DNA of 5,100 nt, from NCBI GenBank assembly GCA_002407675.1, contig DHNW01000008.1:1-5100 (forward strand). Reading direction: 5' to 3'. The notes beneath the pieces were generated by a model, which worked only from the letters and a program-made list of their open reading frames with translations, did not search any database and had not been told where the DNA came from. This document shows positions 1-5,074 of this stretch, in pieces. Both the position numbers and the translations under genes were made by a program. Numbering within the stretch: the stretch's first letter is position 1; every line of letters begins with the position of its first letter. Source of the stretch: Ruminococcaceae bacterium UBA5406. GTDB taxonomy: Bacteria; Bacillota; Clostridia; Oscillospirales; Acutalibacteraceae.

Positions 1-934
1 GAGCCTGAATCTGCCCCAGATCCGGCATTGACAGCAAAGCCCCTTTCCGGGTCGTTACCAGCGAACCCGCCGCGTTGGCAAACCGCATAAATTCATCCGC
101 GTCGGCCGGAGTTACACCGGACAGGGATTTTCCAGATCGAAGCAAAGAGAAAAGGATCCCGCCCAGAAAGGCGTCTCCGGCTCCCGTGGTATCAACGGTC
201 TTTACATCAAAGGTTTCCTGCTCCCGGTAGCACGGACCCAGCCGGTAAGCGGAGCCTTTCGGTCCGCAGGTGACAAAAACCAGCCGGGGACCGAGCCCGG
301 AAAGATATTCCGTCCCTTGGGAAAGATTATCCATGCCGGATAGCATCCGGCATTCTTCATCGGAAACTTTCAGGATATCCGCCAGCCTGACGCCTTCCCT
401 CAGGGTTTCTGCCGCTGCGCCTTTCCAAAGCGGCGGACGGTAGTTTGGATCGTAGGAAATCAGCAGCCCGCGTTCCTTCGCTTTCCGTGCCGTTTGCAGT
501 GTTGCGGTCCGGGAAGGCTCGTCGGTCAGCGTCACGCCGCCGAAATGAAAGACTTTGGCCCCTTCCAGCAGTGACAGGTCCACTTCGTCTTCCCGGAGCA
601 TCTTATCCGCCCCGTTTTTCCGGATAAATCCGAAAGACCGGTCCCCCTTCCCGTCCAGTTCCACAAATGAAAGGGTCGTATTGAAATCTTCCGACAGGAT
701 CAGCCCTTCGGTCCCGATCCCGGCCCGGCCGAGGACACTTTGAAGGGTACGGCCGAACAGGTCGCTGCCGACTTTGCCGATCAACGACGTGCTGACACCC
801 ATCCGGGAAAGAAACGCAAGGACATTGGCGGGGGCACCGCCCGGATTCCTTTCAAAAATGGGGTTCCCCGCTTCTGACTGGCCCGCCGGCGTAAAATCAA
901 TCAGCGCTTCGCCAAGCGCCACAACTTCTGCCAT
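1..934 (-). CDS. PfkB-family carbohydrate kinase, probable fructokinase (3' end beyond window)
   Basis: Probable cytoplasmic ATP-dependent sugar kinase that would phosphorylate fructose to fructose 6-phosphate. I translated 311 codons from the minus strand without a stop; the C-terminus lies off the left edge, and since fructokinases of this type are usually about 315-330 aa only a short tail is missing. Seen directly: the N-terminal start MAEVVALGEALIDF, the PfkB signature 1 region with PGGAPANV at residues 31-38, YDPNYR at 161-166, and the C-terminal signature 2 DTTGAGDAF at about 248-256, where Asp254 is the expected catalytic base and GAGD forms the anion hole. The ATG at 934 is preceded by the Shine-Dalgarno GAGGTGA with a short spacer. 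The gene follows the GH13 glycosidase by 9 nt, so co-transcription is very likely. The NPGGAPANV motif and the glycosidase neighbour favour fructokinase (ScrK-like) over ribokinase or KDG kinase, but substrate is inferred. Confidence 0.9.
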   Translation of the reverse strand, partial: MAEVVALGEALIDFTPAGQSEAGNPIFERNPGGAPANVLAFLSRMGVSTSLIGKVGSDLFGRTLQSVLGRAGIGTEGLILSEDFNTTLSFVELDGKGDRSFGFIRKNGADKMLREDEVDLSLLEGAKVFHFGGVTLTDEPSRTATLQTARKAKERGLLISYDPNYRPPLWKGAAAETLREGVRLADILKVSDEECRMLSGMDNLSQGTEYLSGLGPRLVFVTCGPKGSAYRLGPCYREQETFDVKTVDTTGAGDAFLGGILFSLLRSGKSLSGVTPADADEFMRFANAAGSLVTTRKGALLSMPDLGQIQA

Positions 935-946
935 ACAATCACCTCA
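935..946 (-). promoter_or_regulatory. Ribosome binding site of the kinase overlapping the glycosidase stop codon
   Basis: On the minus strand the string TGAGGTGATTGTATG contains, in order, the TGA stop of the GH13 gene, a GAGGTGA Shine-Dalgarno that shares two bases with that stop, and the kinase ATG. Terminating ribosomes would sit on the next initiation site, which is the usual arrangement for translational coupling and supports fixed co-expression of the two enzymes. Confidence 0.8.
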
Positions 947-2491
947 TCCTAATTCCTGCACTACGGCAAAAGACTGCGGAGCCATTCGGATTTCCGAACC
1001 GACCGCGGCTTTCCCGCCGACTGAAAATACTACGGCCCCTTCACAGCGGACCGGTGCACAGACTTCCTTCCGGGAAGGGTTGACCGCAATGACAAAACGG
1101 CCCCGGCGGTAAACAAACGGAAACTTTCCGCTTTCCGCATAAAGAACTGCAAACGGCCCGTCCGACTGGAGGTCGGTGTTCCCGCGGCGCAGGCGGATAA
1201 CCTGCCTGACGGTCTGAAGCAGGGAATCCCTGCGCTCCGCCTGGCTTTTGACATCCGGCGCCCCAGGTGCCGTGTCAACCGGAAGGTAAAGTTTTTCTGC
1301 CGGTGCACTGGAAAAACCCGCGTTTCTGCCCCGATCCCACTGCATGGGCGTCCTTGTCCCGGTCCGGTTATAGCCGCCCTCTTTGCTGACTAAATCTTTT
1401 TGGTACTTCATCCCGATTTCGTCGCCGTAATAGAGGAACGGGACGCCGGGCATGGTAAAGAGGAAAGCGTAAGCGAGTTTCAACTCCGTTTCATCAAACC
1501 GGCCGCCGAGCCGCGGGGTGTCGTGGTTACAGGTAATAAAACTGATATAGCCGTCTTCTTTCGTGGCATTATACGCAGGAAGATAATCATCCAGAAACAT
1601 CTGAATGTCACCCTTTCCGTTTGAACTGAAAAAGCTGCAGTCTTCATCGGTCGCTTCGTCCATATTTCTCATTAGGGAATTGTAGCCGTTTCCTTTATGG
1701 TCTAAGTAAAAATCGCAGTGAAATCCGGCTTTGAGTGCTTTCTGCGGATCGCTCCATTCCGAGATTAGAGCGGCCTGCGGATAATCACGGTCCAGCATAT
1801 TCCGGATATCGCGCCAGATTTCGCTTGTCGCCTTTTTTTCGGGGTCGTTTTTAACCAGCGACGCGGCCATATCCACCCGGAACCCGTCGCAGCCCGCGTC
1901 AAGCCAGAAGCGCATCACATCTTTTATTGCCTCGCGCGTCGCAAGACAATCTGGATGCGTATACGGAAGCTGCCAGTTTTCCGTGACTTTGCAAAAGCCG
2001 TAATTGAGCGCCGGCTGCATACTGAAAAAGTTCACCATATAATTGCCGTTGCGCTGCGCTCGGCCGGTAACAAAATGGTACTTTTCCGGAACATCCCAGA
2101 CATCCTTTGTCCAGATATACCGGTTTGTGTATGGGCCGGATTCCGCGAGGCGGCTTTTCTGAAACCACTTGTGCTCTTCCGACGTATGGCCCGGGACAAG
2201 ATCCAGCACAACGCGGATTCCTTTTGCGTGCGCGGCCCGGAACAGGTTTTTCAGGTCTTCATTGGTGCCGTAGCGCGGCGCGACTTTCTTATAATCCCGT
2301 ACGTCATACCCCGCGTCCATAAAAGGGGAATCAAAGCACGGGTTGAGCCAAACCGCACTGCATCCAAGGCTTTTCACATAATCCAGCTTCTGGATAATCC
2401 CCGAAATATCCCCGATTCCGTCACCGTTGGAATCATAAAATGACTGTGGATAAATTTCATAAAAAACGGCATTTTTCAACCAGTCCGGCAT
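944..2491 (-). CDS. GH13 (alpha-amylase family) glycosidase, cytoplasmic, oligo-1,6-glucosidase/trehalose-synthase-like
   Basis: A 515-aa glycoside hydrolase or transglycosidase of family GH13 acting on an alpha-glucoside. No signal peptide is present, so it should act in the cytoplasm on an imported sugar. The (beta/alpha)8 barrel starts at once (AVFYEIYPQSF at 8-18), followed by a calcium-type loop DSNGDGIGD at 20-28. Conserved region I is DLVPGHTS (97-104), region II GFRVDMA (203-209) with nucleophile Asp207 and Arg205, region III LISEW (242-246) with acid/base Glu245, and region IV CNHD (321-324) with His323 and Asp324. TRTPMQWD at 379-386, typical of oligo-1,6-glucosidases and trehalose synthases, leads into a C-terminal beta domain. 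The catalytic set is complete, so it should be active. Region I has Gly where Asn is usual, and Met follows the nucleophile where Val, Thr or Ala is common, so specificity cannot be read with confidence. The ATG at 2491 has GAGGG six to seven bases upstream. The downstream fructokinase hints at sucrose or a sucrose isomer as substrate (inference). Confidence 0.9.
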   Translation of the reverse strand: MPDWLKNAVFYEIYPQSFYDSNGDGIGDISGIIQKLDYVKSLGCSAVWLNPCFDSPFMDAGYDVRDYKKVAPRYGTNEDLKNLFRAAHAKGIRVVLDLVPGHTSEEHKWFQKSRLAESGPYTNRYIWTKDVWDVPEKYHFVTGRAQRNGNYMVNFFSMQPALNYGFCKVTENWQLPYTHPDCLATREAIKDVMRFWLDAGCDGFRVDMAASLVKNDPEKKATSEIWRDIRNMLDRDYPQAALISEWSDPQKALKAGFHCDFYLDHKGNGYNSLMRNMDEATDEDCSFFSSNGKGDIQMFLDDYLPAYNATKEDGYISFITCNHDTPRLGGRFDETELKLAYAFLFTMPGVPFLYYGDEIGMKYQKDLVSKEGGYNRTGTRTPMQWDRGRNAGFSSAPAEKLYLPVDTAPGAPDVKSQAERRDSLLQTVRQVIRLRRGNTDLQSDGPFAVLYAESGKFPFVYRRGRFVIAVNPSRKEVCAPVRCEGAVVFSVGGKAAVGSEIRMAPQSFAVVQELG

Positions 2492-2498
2492 AACAGAT

Positions 2499-2503
2499 CC
2501 CTC
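2499..2503 (-). promoter_or_regulatory. Ribosome binding site of the GH13 gene
   Basis: GAGGG on the minus strand, seven bases before the ATG at 2491, supports this start; the protein also begins right at the first barrel strand as in related GH13 enzymes. The 140 or so bases upstream must hold the operon promoter, but I found no convincing -35/-10 pair there. The best -10-like hexamer, TAAAAT near 2563-2568, lacks a good -35. Confidence 0.6.
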
Positions 2504-2565
2504 ATTCCCTATATTTTGCAGAGCCTGCCGATCCTTTTACGGCATTTCTGTTTTCTCTGATCCAT

Positions 2566-2581
2566 TTTAGAACTTTAGAAC
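2566..2581. repeat. Tandem 8-bp direct repeat upstream of the GH13 operon
   Basis: TTTAGAAC occurs twice back to back on the plus strand (GTTCTAAA twice on the minus strand), about 75 bp before the GH13 start codon and within the only stretch that can hold the operon promoter. Short tandem half-sites of this kind can bind regulators, but an AT-rich chance repeat is also possible. Confidence 0.35.
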
Positions 2582-2644
2582 GAAAAAGCATTCTTATTGA
2601 TTTGCATAAGCCCAATCCGTTATTTTCTCTTTGGCAGTATTCCG

Positions 2645-2683
2645 AAAAGCTCCCGGCTGCCTAAAAAGCCGCCGGGAGCTTTT
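2645..2683 (-). terminator. Rho-independent terminator of the flavodoxin-like gene, possibly bidirectional
   Basis: A perfect 13-bp inverted repeat (AAAAGCTCCCGGC at 2645-2657 and its complement at 2671-2683) flanks a 13-nt loop. It lies 15 bases past the stop codon of the minus-strand flavodoxin-like gene. Read on the minus strand the GC-rich stem is followed by CTTTT, and on the plus strand by CTTTTT, so it could work in both directions. It separates that gene from the GH13-kinase operon further downstream on the same strand, implying the operon has its own promoter. Confidence 0.85.
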
Positions 2684-2698
2684 TATCGGGAGGATACG

Positions 2699-3229
2699 CT
2701 ATTTCAGACTCCTGCCGAAATCAGTCACTCTCTTCAGATCAGGAGAATCTTTCATTGCTCCTTTGGACTTCATACCGCTGATGGCGTAAATACCCCTGTC
2801 GGTCCAGTGAAGATACTTCACCGTATCCTTGTAGGCCGTCACGGCGCCTCCAAAAACGCCAGGAGAACCGGAATCCAGCAGCAAAGCTGAGCTGGAAGGG
2901 TGCATCCCTTTTTGGGCCCGGGCATAAAGCCGGTCAATGACCGCTTTAATCTGAGCCGTGACATTGAACCAGTAAATGGGTGAAGCAAAAACGACCATAT
3001 CCGCCTGATCAAACGCTTTCAGGATTTCGGTCATTCCGTCGTGCTGCACACAGACTCCGTCATGACTGAAGCAATATTCGCAGTCCAGGCAGGGAGCGAC
3101 CGTAAGAGAACTCATCTTTTCAATGGTGACCGTATTGCCGCTTTCCCGTGCCCCCTTCGCGAACGCTTCCGCCATAATCTCCGTATTGCCGCCCCTGCGG
3201 GGGCTGCCGCTGATAACCAGTATGTTCAT
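2699..3229 (-). CDS. Flavodoxin-fold NAD(P)H-dependent FMN oxidoreductase, iron-sulfur flavoprotein-like
   Basis: A 176-aa soluble protein of the flavodoxin-like / NADPH-dependent FMN reductase superfamily, expected to bind FMN and carry out redox chemistry on an unknown partner or quinone-like substrate. The N-terminal strand and phosphate loop read MNILVISGSPRRGGNTE (1-17), the classic FMN-phosphate site of this family. A cysteine cluster C47-x2-C50-x2-C53-x6-C60 follows. Known archaeal and clostridial iron-sulfur flavoproteins carry a compact CX2CX2CX4-7C motif binding a [4Fe-4S] cluster, and this spacing fits. ASPIYWFNVTAQIKAVIDR at 82-100 is the conserved flavin-contacting segment and following helix. 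The C-terminus is short: classical iron-sulfur flavoproteins are nearer 190-210 aa. Many clostridial members of the family keep the cysteines, and cluster binding here is inferred. The ATG at 3229 has GGAGG seven bases upstream. The gene is monocistronic and divergent from a small hypothetical gene. Confidence 0.88.
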   Translation of the reverse strand: MNILVISGSPRRGGNTEIMAEAFAKGARESGNTVTIEKMSSLTVAPCLDCEYCFSHDGVCVQHDGMTEILKAFDQADMVVFASPIYWFNVTAQIKAVIDRLYARAQKGMHPSSSALLLDSGSPGVFGGAVTAYKDTVKYLHWTDRGIYAISGMKSKGAMKDSPDLKRVTDFGRSLK

Positions 3230-3236
3230 TGCAAAG

Positions 3237-3241
3237 CCTCC
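3237..3241 (-). promoter_or_regulatory. Ribosome binding site of the flavodoxin-like gene
   Basis: A consensus GGAGG on the minus strand, seven bases before the ATG at 3229, fixes the start codon. Confidence 0.8.
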
Positions 3242-3271
3242 AAAAATAAAAATATGTACTTAAAAAGATTT

Positions 3272-3289
3272 TGCAGATTGTAATCTGCA
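3272..3289. promoter_or_regulatory. Operator-like 18-bp palindrome in the divergent promoter region
   Basis: TGCAGATT-GT-AATCTGCA is a perfect inverted repeat with 8-bp arms and a 2-bp centre. It covers the -35 element of the plus-strand promoter (TTGTAA at 3278-3283) and a -10-like TACAAT on the minus strand (3277-3282). Size, symmetry and position fit the operator of a dimeric helix-turn-helix repressor that would control both divergent genes. No T-run follows either arm, so a terminator is unlikely. No regulator gene is in the window, so the binding protein is unknown. Confidence 0.55.
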
Positions 3290-3304
3290 GAACCGAATGA
3301 TATA
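3277..3304 (-). promoter_or_regulatory. Possible promoter of the flavodoxin-like gene
   Basis: On the minus strand a TACAAT -10-like hexamer (3277-3282) lies about 48 bases before the start codon. The hexamer 17 bases further up is TTATAT, a poor -35, so recognition is uncertain and may need an activator. Between it and the ribosome binding site the DNA is very AT-rich. Confidence 0.35.
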
Positions 3305-3306
3305 AT
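3278..3306 (+). promoter_or_regulatory. Sigma-A-type promoter of the small hypothetical gene
   Basis: TTGTAA (3278-3283), a 17-bp spacer and a perfect TATAAT (3301-3306) lie on the plus strand. Transcription would begin near 3313, giving a 5' leader of about 35 nt to the ATG at 3349. The -35 element lies inside the palindrome at 3272-3289. Confidence 0.65.
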
Positions 3307-3348
3307 AATGGAATATTAAAACATCTGTGGAAAGGAAGATCCCAGAAG

Positions 3349-3585
3349 ATGAAACTGTATCAAATTGATGCCGAAAAGCTGATGGAGCTTCTGGAAAAGG
3401 CTAAGGGAAATATCTACCTCATAACCGAAGACGGAAACAAGCTGAACCTGAAAAGCAAACTATGCCAGCTTTATGGGGTGCAGAAGCTGCTCGAAAGTGC
3501 AAAGGACTCTGTCCTTCCAGCTGAACTGGGAGCCGAAAATCCCGAAGACGAATTAATGCTGGTAAATTATATGATGAGAAAATAG
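3349..3585 (+). CDS. Small conserved-looking hypothetical protein, 78 aa
   Basis: I do not recognise a function. The protein is short, charged (about a quarter Lys/Glu/Asp) and has no signal peptide, membrane segment or metal motif; one cysteine is present. Residues 1-19 look helical (MKLYQIDAEKLMELLEKAK), then GNIYLITEDGNKLNLKSKL (20-38) looks like a beta hairpin with an NLKSxLxQ segment, then a helix and an acidic tail ending NYMMRK. From memory, small clostridial proteins share a pattern of a VYL strand, a G-D/N turn and NLKSxLxQ, sometimes carrying an unreliable 'poly(A) polymerase' label; membership is a guess. Coding status is supported by a good promoter upstream and AAAGGAAG as a Shine-Dalgarno, although its AGGA is 12 bases from the ATG, longer than ideal. 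It stands alone on its strand, divergent from the flavodoxin-like gene and convergent with the MreB-like gene. Confidence 0.7.
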   Translation: MKLYQIDAEKLMELLEKAKGNIYLITEDGNKLNLKSKLCQLYGVQKLLESAKDSVLPAELGAENPEDELMLVNYMMRK

Positions 3586-3603
3586 GCATGGGAAGCGGAA
3601 TCC

Positions 3604-4629
3604 TCAATAAGCCGCGCTGAGGGGATTTAGAACACCATACGATTTTTTCTCAATATCGTCGATATACCGGATCGCCTGGCCTGCCCCAAGAGCCACGCAG
3701 ATTTGCGGATCTTTGGCAAGATGGACCGTCATCTTTGTTTTTTTGGATAAAAGCTGATCCATTCCGTAAAGCTGCGCCGAACCGCCGGTCAAAATCATTC
3801 CGTCGGAATAAATATCTGCAAGCAGCTCCGGCGGCGTTTTTTCGATCATTTCTTGAATGACGAATACAATCTGCATGGCATTGTCGATTAAGGCCTCCAG
3901 CATTTCGTCACTGGAAATATCCGCCCACTGCGGCAGTCCCGTCACAGCATTTCTGCCTTTGATCCGGAATGTGATCAATTCCTTATGGGGAAAAACACAG
4001 CCAATGGAAATCTTGGCTTCTTCCGCCATACGCTTTCCAATGATAACATTGTATTTTTTTCGAATATACTTGATAATTGCTTCATTAAAAGCGTCACCCG
4101 CGACTTTTATGGAACGGGAAATAGCAATTCCGCATAGGGAAATCACCGCCATGTCCGTAGTACCCCCGCCAATATCGACTACCAGGGTCCCATGAGGAAC
4201 CGAAATATTCCCGTCGGCCCCCAGTGCGGCGGCAACAGGCTCTTCAATCAGGCAAATCTTGCGAACTCCCGCCGCGCTGATGCAGTCAACGACGGCACGC
4301 TTTTCCACTTCAGTGATTTTGCAGGGAACACTGACGACAACACGCGGCATAATCAGCTGACCGCAGCCGACTTGTTTCAAATATGTGCCGATCAGATATT
4401 TTGCCAGATCGAAATCGGAAATGACGCCGCCGGTCAGCGGATGGCAGACCTTTATCTTTTCCGAAGTGCGCCCTACCATTGCATAGGCTTTTTTTCCGGT
4501 GGCAACCACCTTGTCCGTTTCTAGGTTGACGGCAATAACCGATGGTTCATTAAGGACAATCCCTTTTCCATCGAGATAAATTTTGACCGAAGAAGTTCCC
4601 AAATCAATGGCGATATCGGTGCCCAGCAC
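3604..4629 (-). CDS. mreB: MreB/Mbl-family rod-shape-determining actin homologue
   Basis: A 341-aa bacterial actin, within the usual 330-345 aa. MreB proteins polymerise with ATP on the inner face of the membrane and guide lateral cell-wall synthesis through the elongation machinery. Visible actin-fold motifs are phosphate 1 (IDLGTSSVKIY, 8-18), LNEPSVIAV (26-34), the IEEPVAAALGA segment (128-138) with the catalytic-site Glu, phosphate 2 (VDIGGGTTDMAV, 151-162) and the adenosine motif (DGMILTGGSAQL, 276-287). Phosphate 1 departs from the common GTANTL/I pattern, and PLTGGVISDFD at 64-74 from PLKDGVIADFD, so this looks like a diverged paralogue. The start is GTG at 4629: it gives the canonical N-terminus (x-L/F-GTDIAIDLGT), and the in-frame upstream codons contain no better start before a stop. 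The Shine-Dalgarno is weak (AGGA some 13-14 bases upstream). No mreC, mreD or other division gene is adjacent; the gene is monocistronic under its own promoter. Assignment to MreB versus Mbl or MreBH is not possible by eye. Confidence 0.92.
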   Translation of the reverse strand: MLGTDIAIDLGTSSVKIYLDGKGIVLNEPSVIAVNLETDKVVATGKKAYAMVGRTSEKIKVCHPLTGGVISDFDLAKYLIGTYLKQVGCGQLIMPRVVVSVPCKITEVEKRAVVDCISAAGVRKICLIEEPVAAALGADGNISVPHGTLVVDIGGGTTDMAVISLCGIAISRSIKVAGDAFNEAIIKYIRKKYNVIIGKRMAEEAKISIGCVFPHKELITFRIKGRNAVTGLPQWADISSDEMLEALIDNAMQIVFVIQEMIEKTPPELLADIYSDGMILTGGSAQLYGMDQLLSKKTKMTVHLAKDPQICVALGAGQAIRYIDDIEKKSYGVLNPLSAAY

Positions 4630-4706
4630 TCTACCACACCCATTCCTGTAACTTTATTTTAAATTTGAAGGAATAATTTCATTTCATACCCGTTACCGGT
4701 TATTTT

Positions 4707-4735
4707 ATTATATTACTTTGCCCAAAGCATTTCAA
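4707..4735 (-). promoter_or_regulatory. Sigma-A promoter of the MreB-like gene
   Basis: On the minus strand TTGAAA (4730-4735), a 17-bp spacer and a perfect TATAAT (4707-4712) form the best promoter in the window. Transcription would start near 4700, leaving an AT-rich leader of about 70 nt before the GTG. The 120 bases further right, up to the tRNA promoter, show no gene or clear motif. Confidence 0.75.
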
Positions 4736-4856
4736 CTATACTCTGCTGGCAAACCCTGATGAAAATTCGAGTTGGCAGAAACTGTTTTTAAAAAGGAAGG
4801 TCTGCAAAAAAGGCTTGGCGGGAAGGCTGAATTTTGAATTTTGGGGGAATTTCTAC

Positions 4857-4885
4857 TTGTAACCGGGCTGTAACTGTGATATACT
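4857..4885 (+). promoter_or_regulatory. Promoter of the tRNA-Pro gene, extended -10 type
   Basis: TTGTAA (4857-4862), a 17-bp spacer and TATACT (4880-4885) preceded by TGA, which supplies the extended -10 TG. The predicted start near 4892 would leave only about five leader bases before the mature tRNA 5' end, typical of a dedicated single-tRNA promoter. Confidence 0.7.
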
Positions 4886-4896
4886 TATAAAGTTTT

Positions 4897-4972
4897 CCGG
4901 GTGTGGCGCAGCTGGTAGCGCGCTTGACTGGGGGTCAAGAGGCCGCAAGTTCAAGTCTTGTCACTCGGACCA
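4897..4972 (+). tRNA. tRNA-Pro, anticodon GGG, CCA encoded
   Basis: A complete 76-nt cloverleaf folds by hand: acceptor CCGGGTG (4897-4903) with CACTCGG (4962-4968, one G-U pair), D stem GCGC/GCGC around AGCTGGTA, anticodon stem CTTGA/TCAAG with loop CTGGGGG, a 5-nt variable loop, and T stem GCAAG/CTTGT around TTCAAGT. The anticodon is GGG at 4930-4932, reading CCC and CCU. The identity agrees with C1-G72, discriminator A73 and a G at position 37 of the anticodon loop. The 3' CCA is encoded at 4970-4972. Confidence 0.96.
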
Positions 4973-4974
4973 GT

Positions 4975-5022
4975 AAAAACCGCATGAATGTTGAAAATTC
5001 AGTATTCATGCGGGTTTTCTTT
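4975..5022 (+). terminator. Rho-independent terminator of the tRNA-Pro gene
   Basis: CCGCATGAAT (4980-4989) pairs perfectly with ATTCATGCGG (5004-5013), extended by flanking A/T pairs, and is followed by GTTTTCTTTATTT. The 14-nt loop holds a further small inverted repeat (TGAA-AA-TTCA) that would lengthen the stem after a GT/GT internal loop. It begins two bases after the tRNA CCA. Confidence 0.88.
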
Positions 5023-5074
5023 ATTTCAGGTTCTTTGTCAAAAGTTGGGGTGAACCCAAAAATGGAAGCAGCGA

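Noticed and set aside
774..1112. Plus-strand open frame of 112 codons across the kinase/GH13 junction
   Set aside because: It is antisense to two clear genes, has a low-complexity Ser/Thr/Pro/Arg composition, and shows no domain or ribosome binding site.
1955..2443. Plus-strand open frame of 162 codons inside the GH13 gene
   Set aside because: The GH13 frame on the minus strand has every catalytic motif; this frame is a shadow with no recognisable fold.
3272..3289. Palindrome considered as a terminator or a riboswitch stem
   Set aside because: No T-run on either side, it sits upstream of the predicted transcription start on the plus strand, and its perfect short symmetry fits a protein operator better.
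3857..4524. Two plus-strand open frames opposite the MreB-like gene
   Set aside because: Antisense shadows of a well-conserved coding sequence, without Shine-Dalgarno or family signatures.
4759..4791. Ten-codon plus-strand frame between the mreB and tRNA promoters
   Set aside because: No ribosome binding site or promoter in place, and too short to support from sequence alone.
4736..4856. Intergenic stretch checked for a small RNA, riboswitch or mobile-element end
   Set aside because: Only AT-rich runs and weak imperfect repeats were seen; nothing that could be supported.
4897..4972. tRNA considered as an occupied integration (att) site
   Set aside because: No integrase gene and no second copy of the tRNA 3' end appear in the window; only the flanking sequence could show this.
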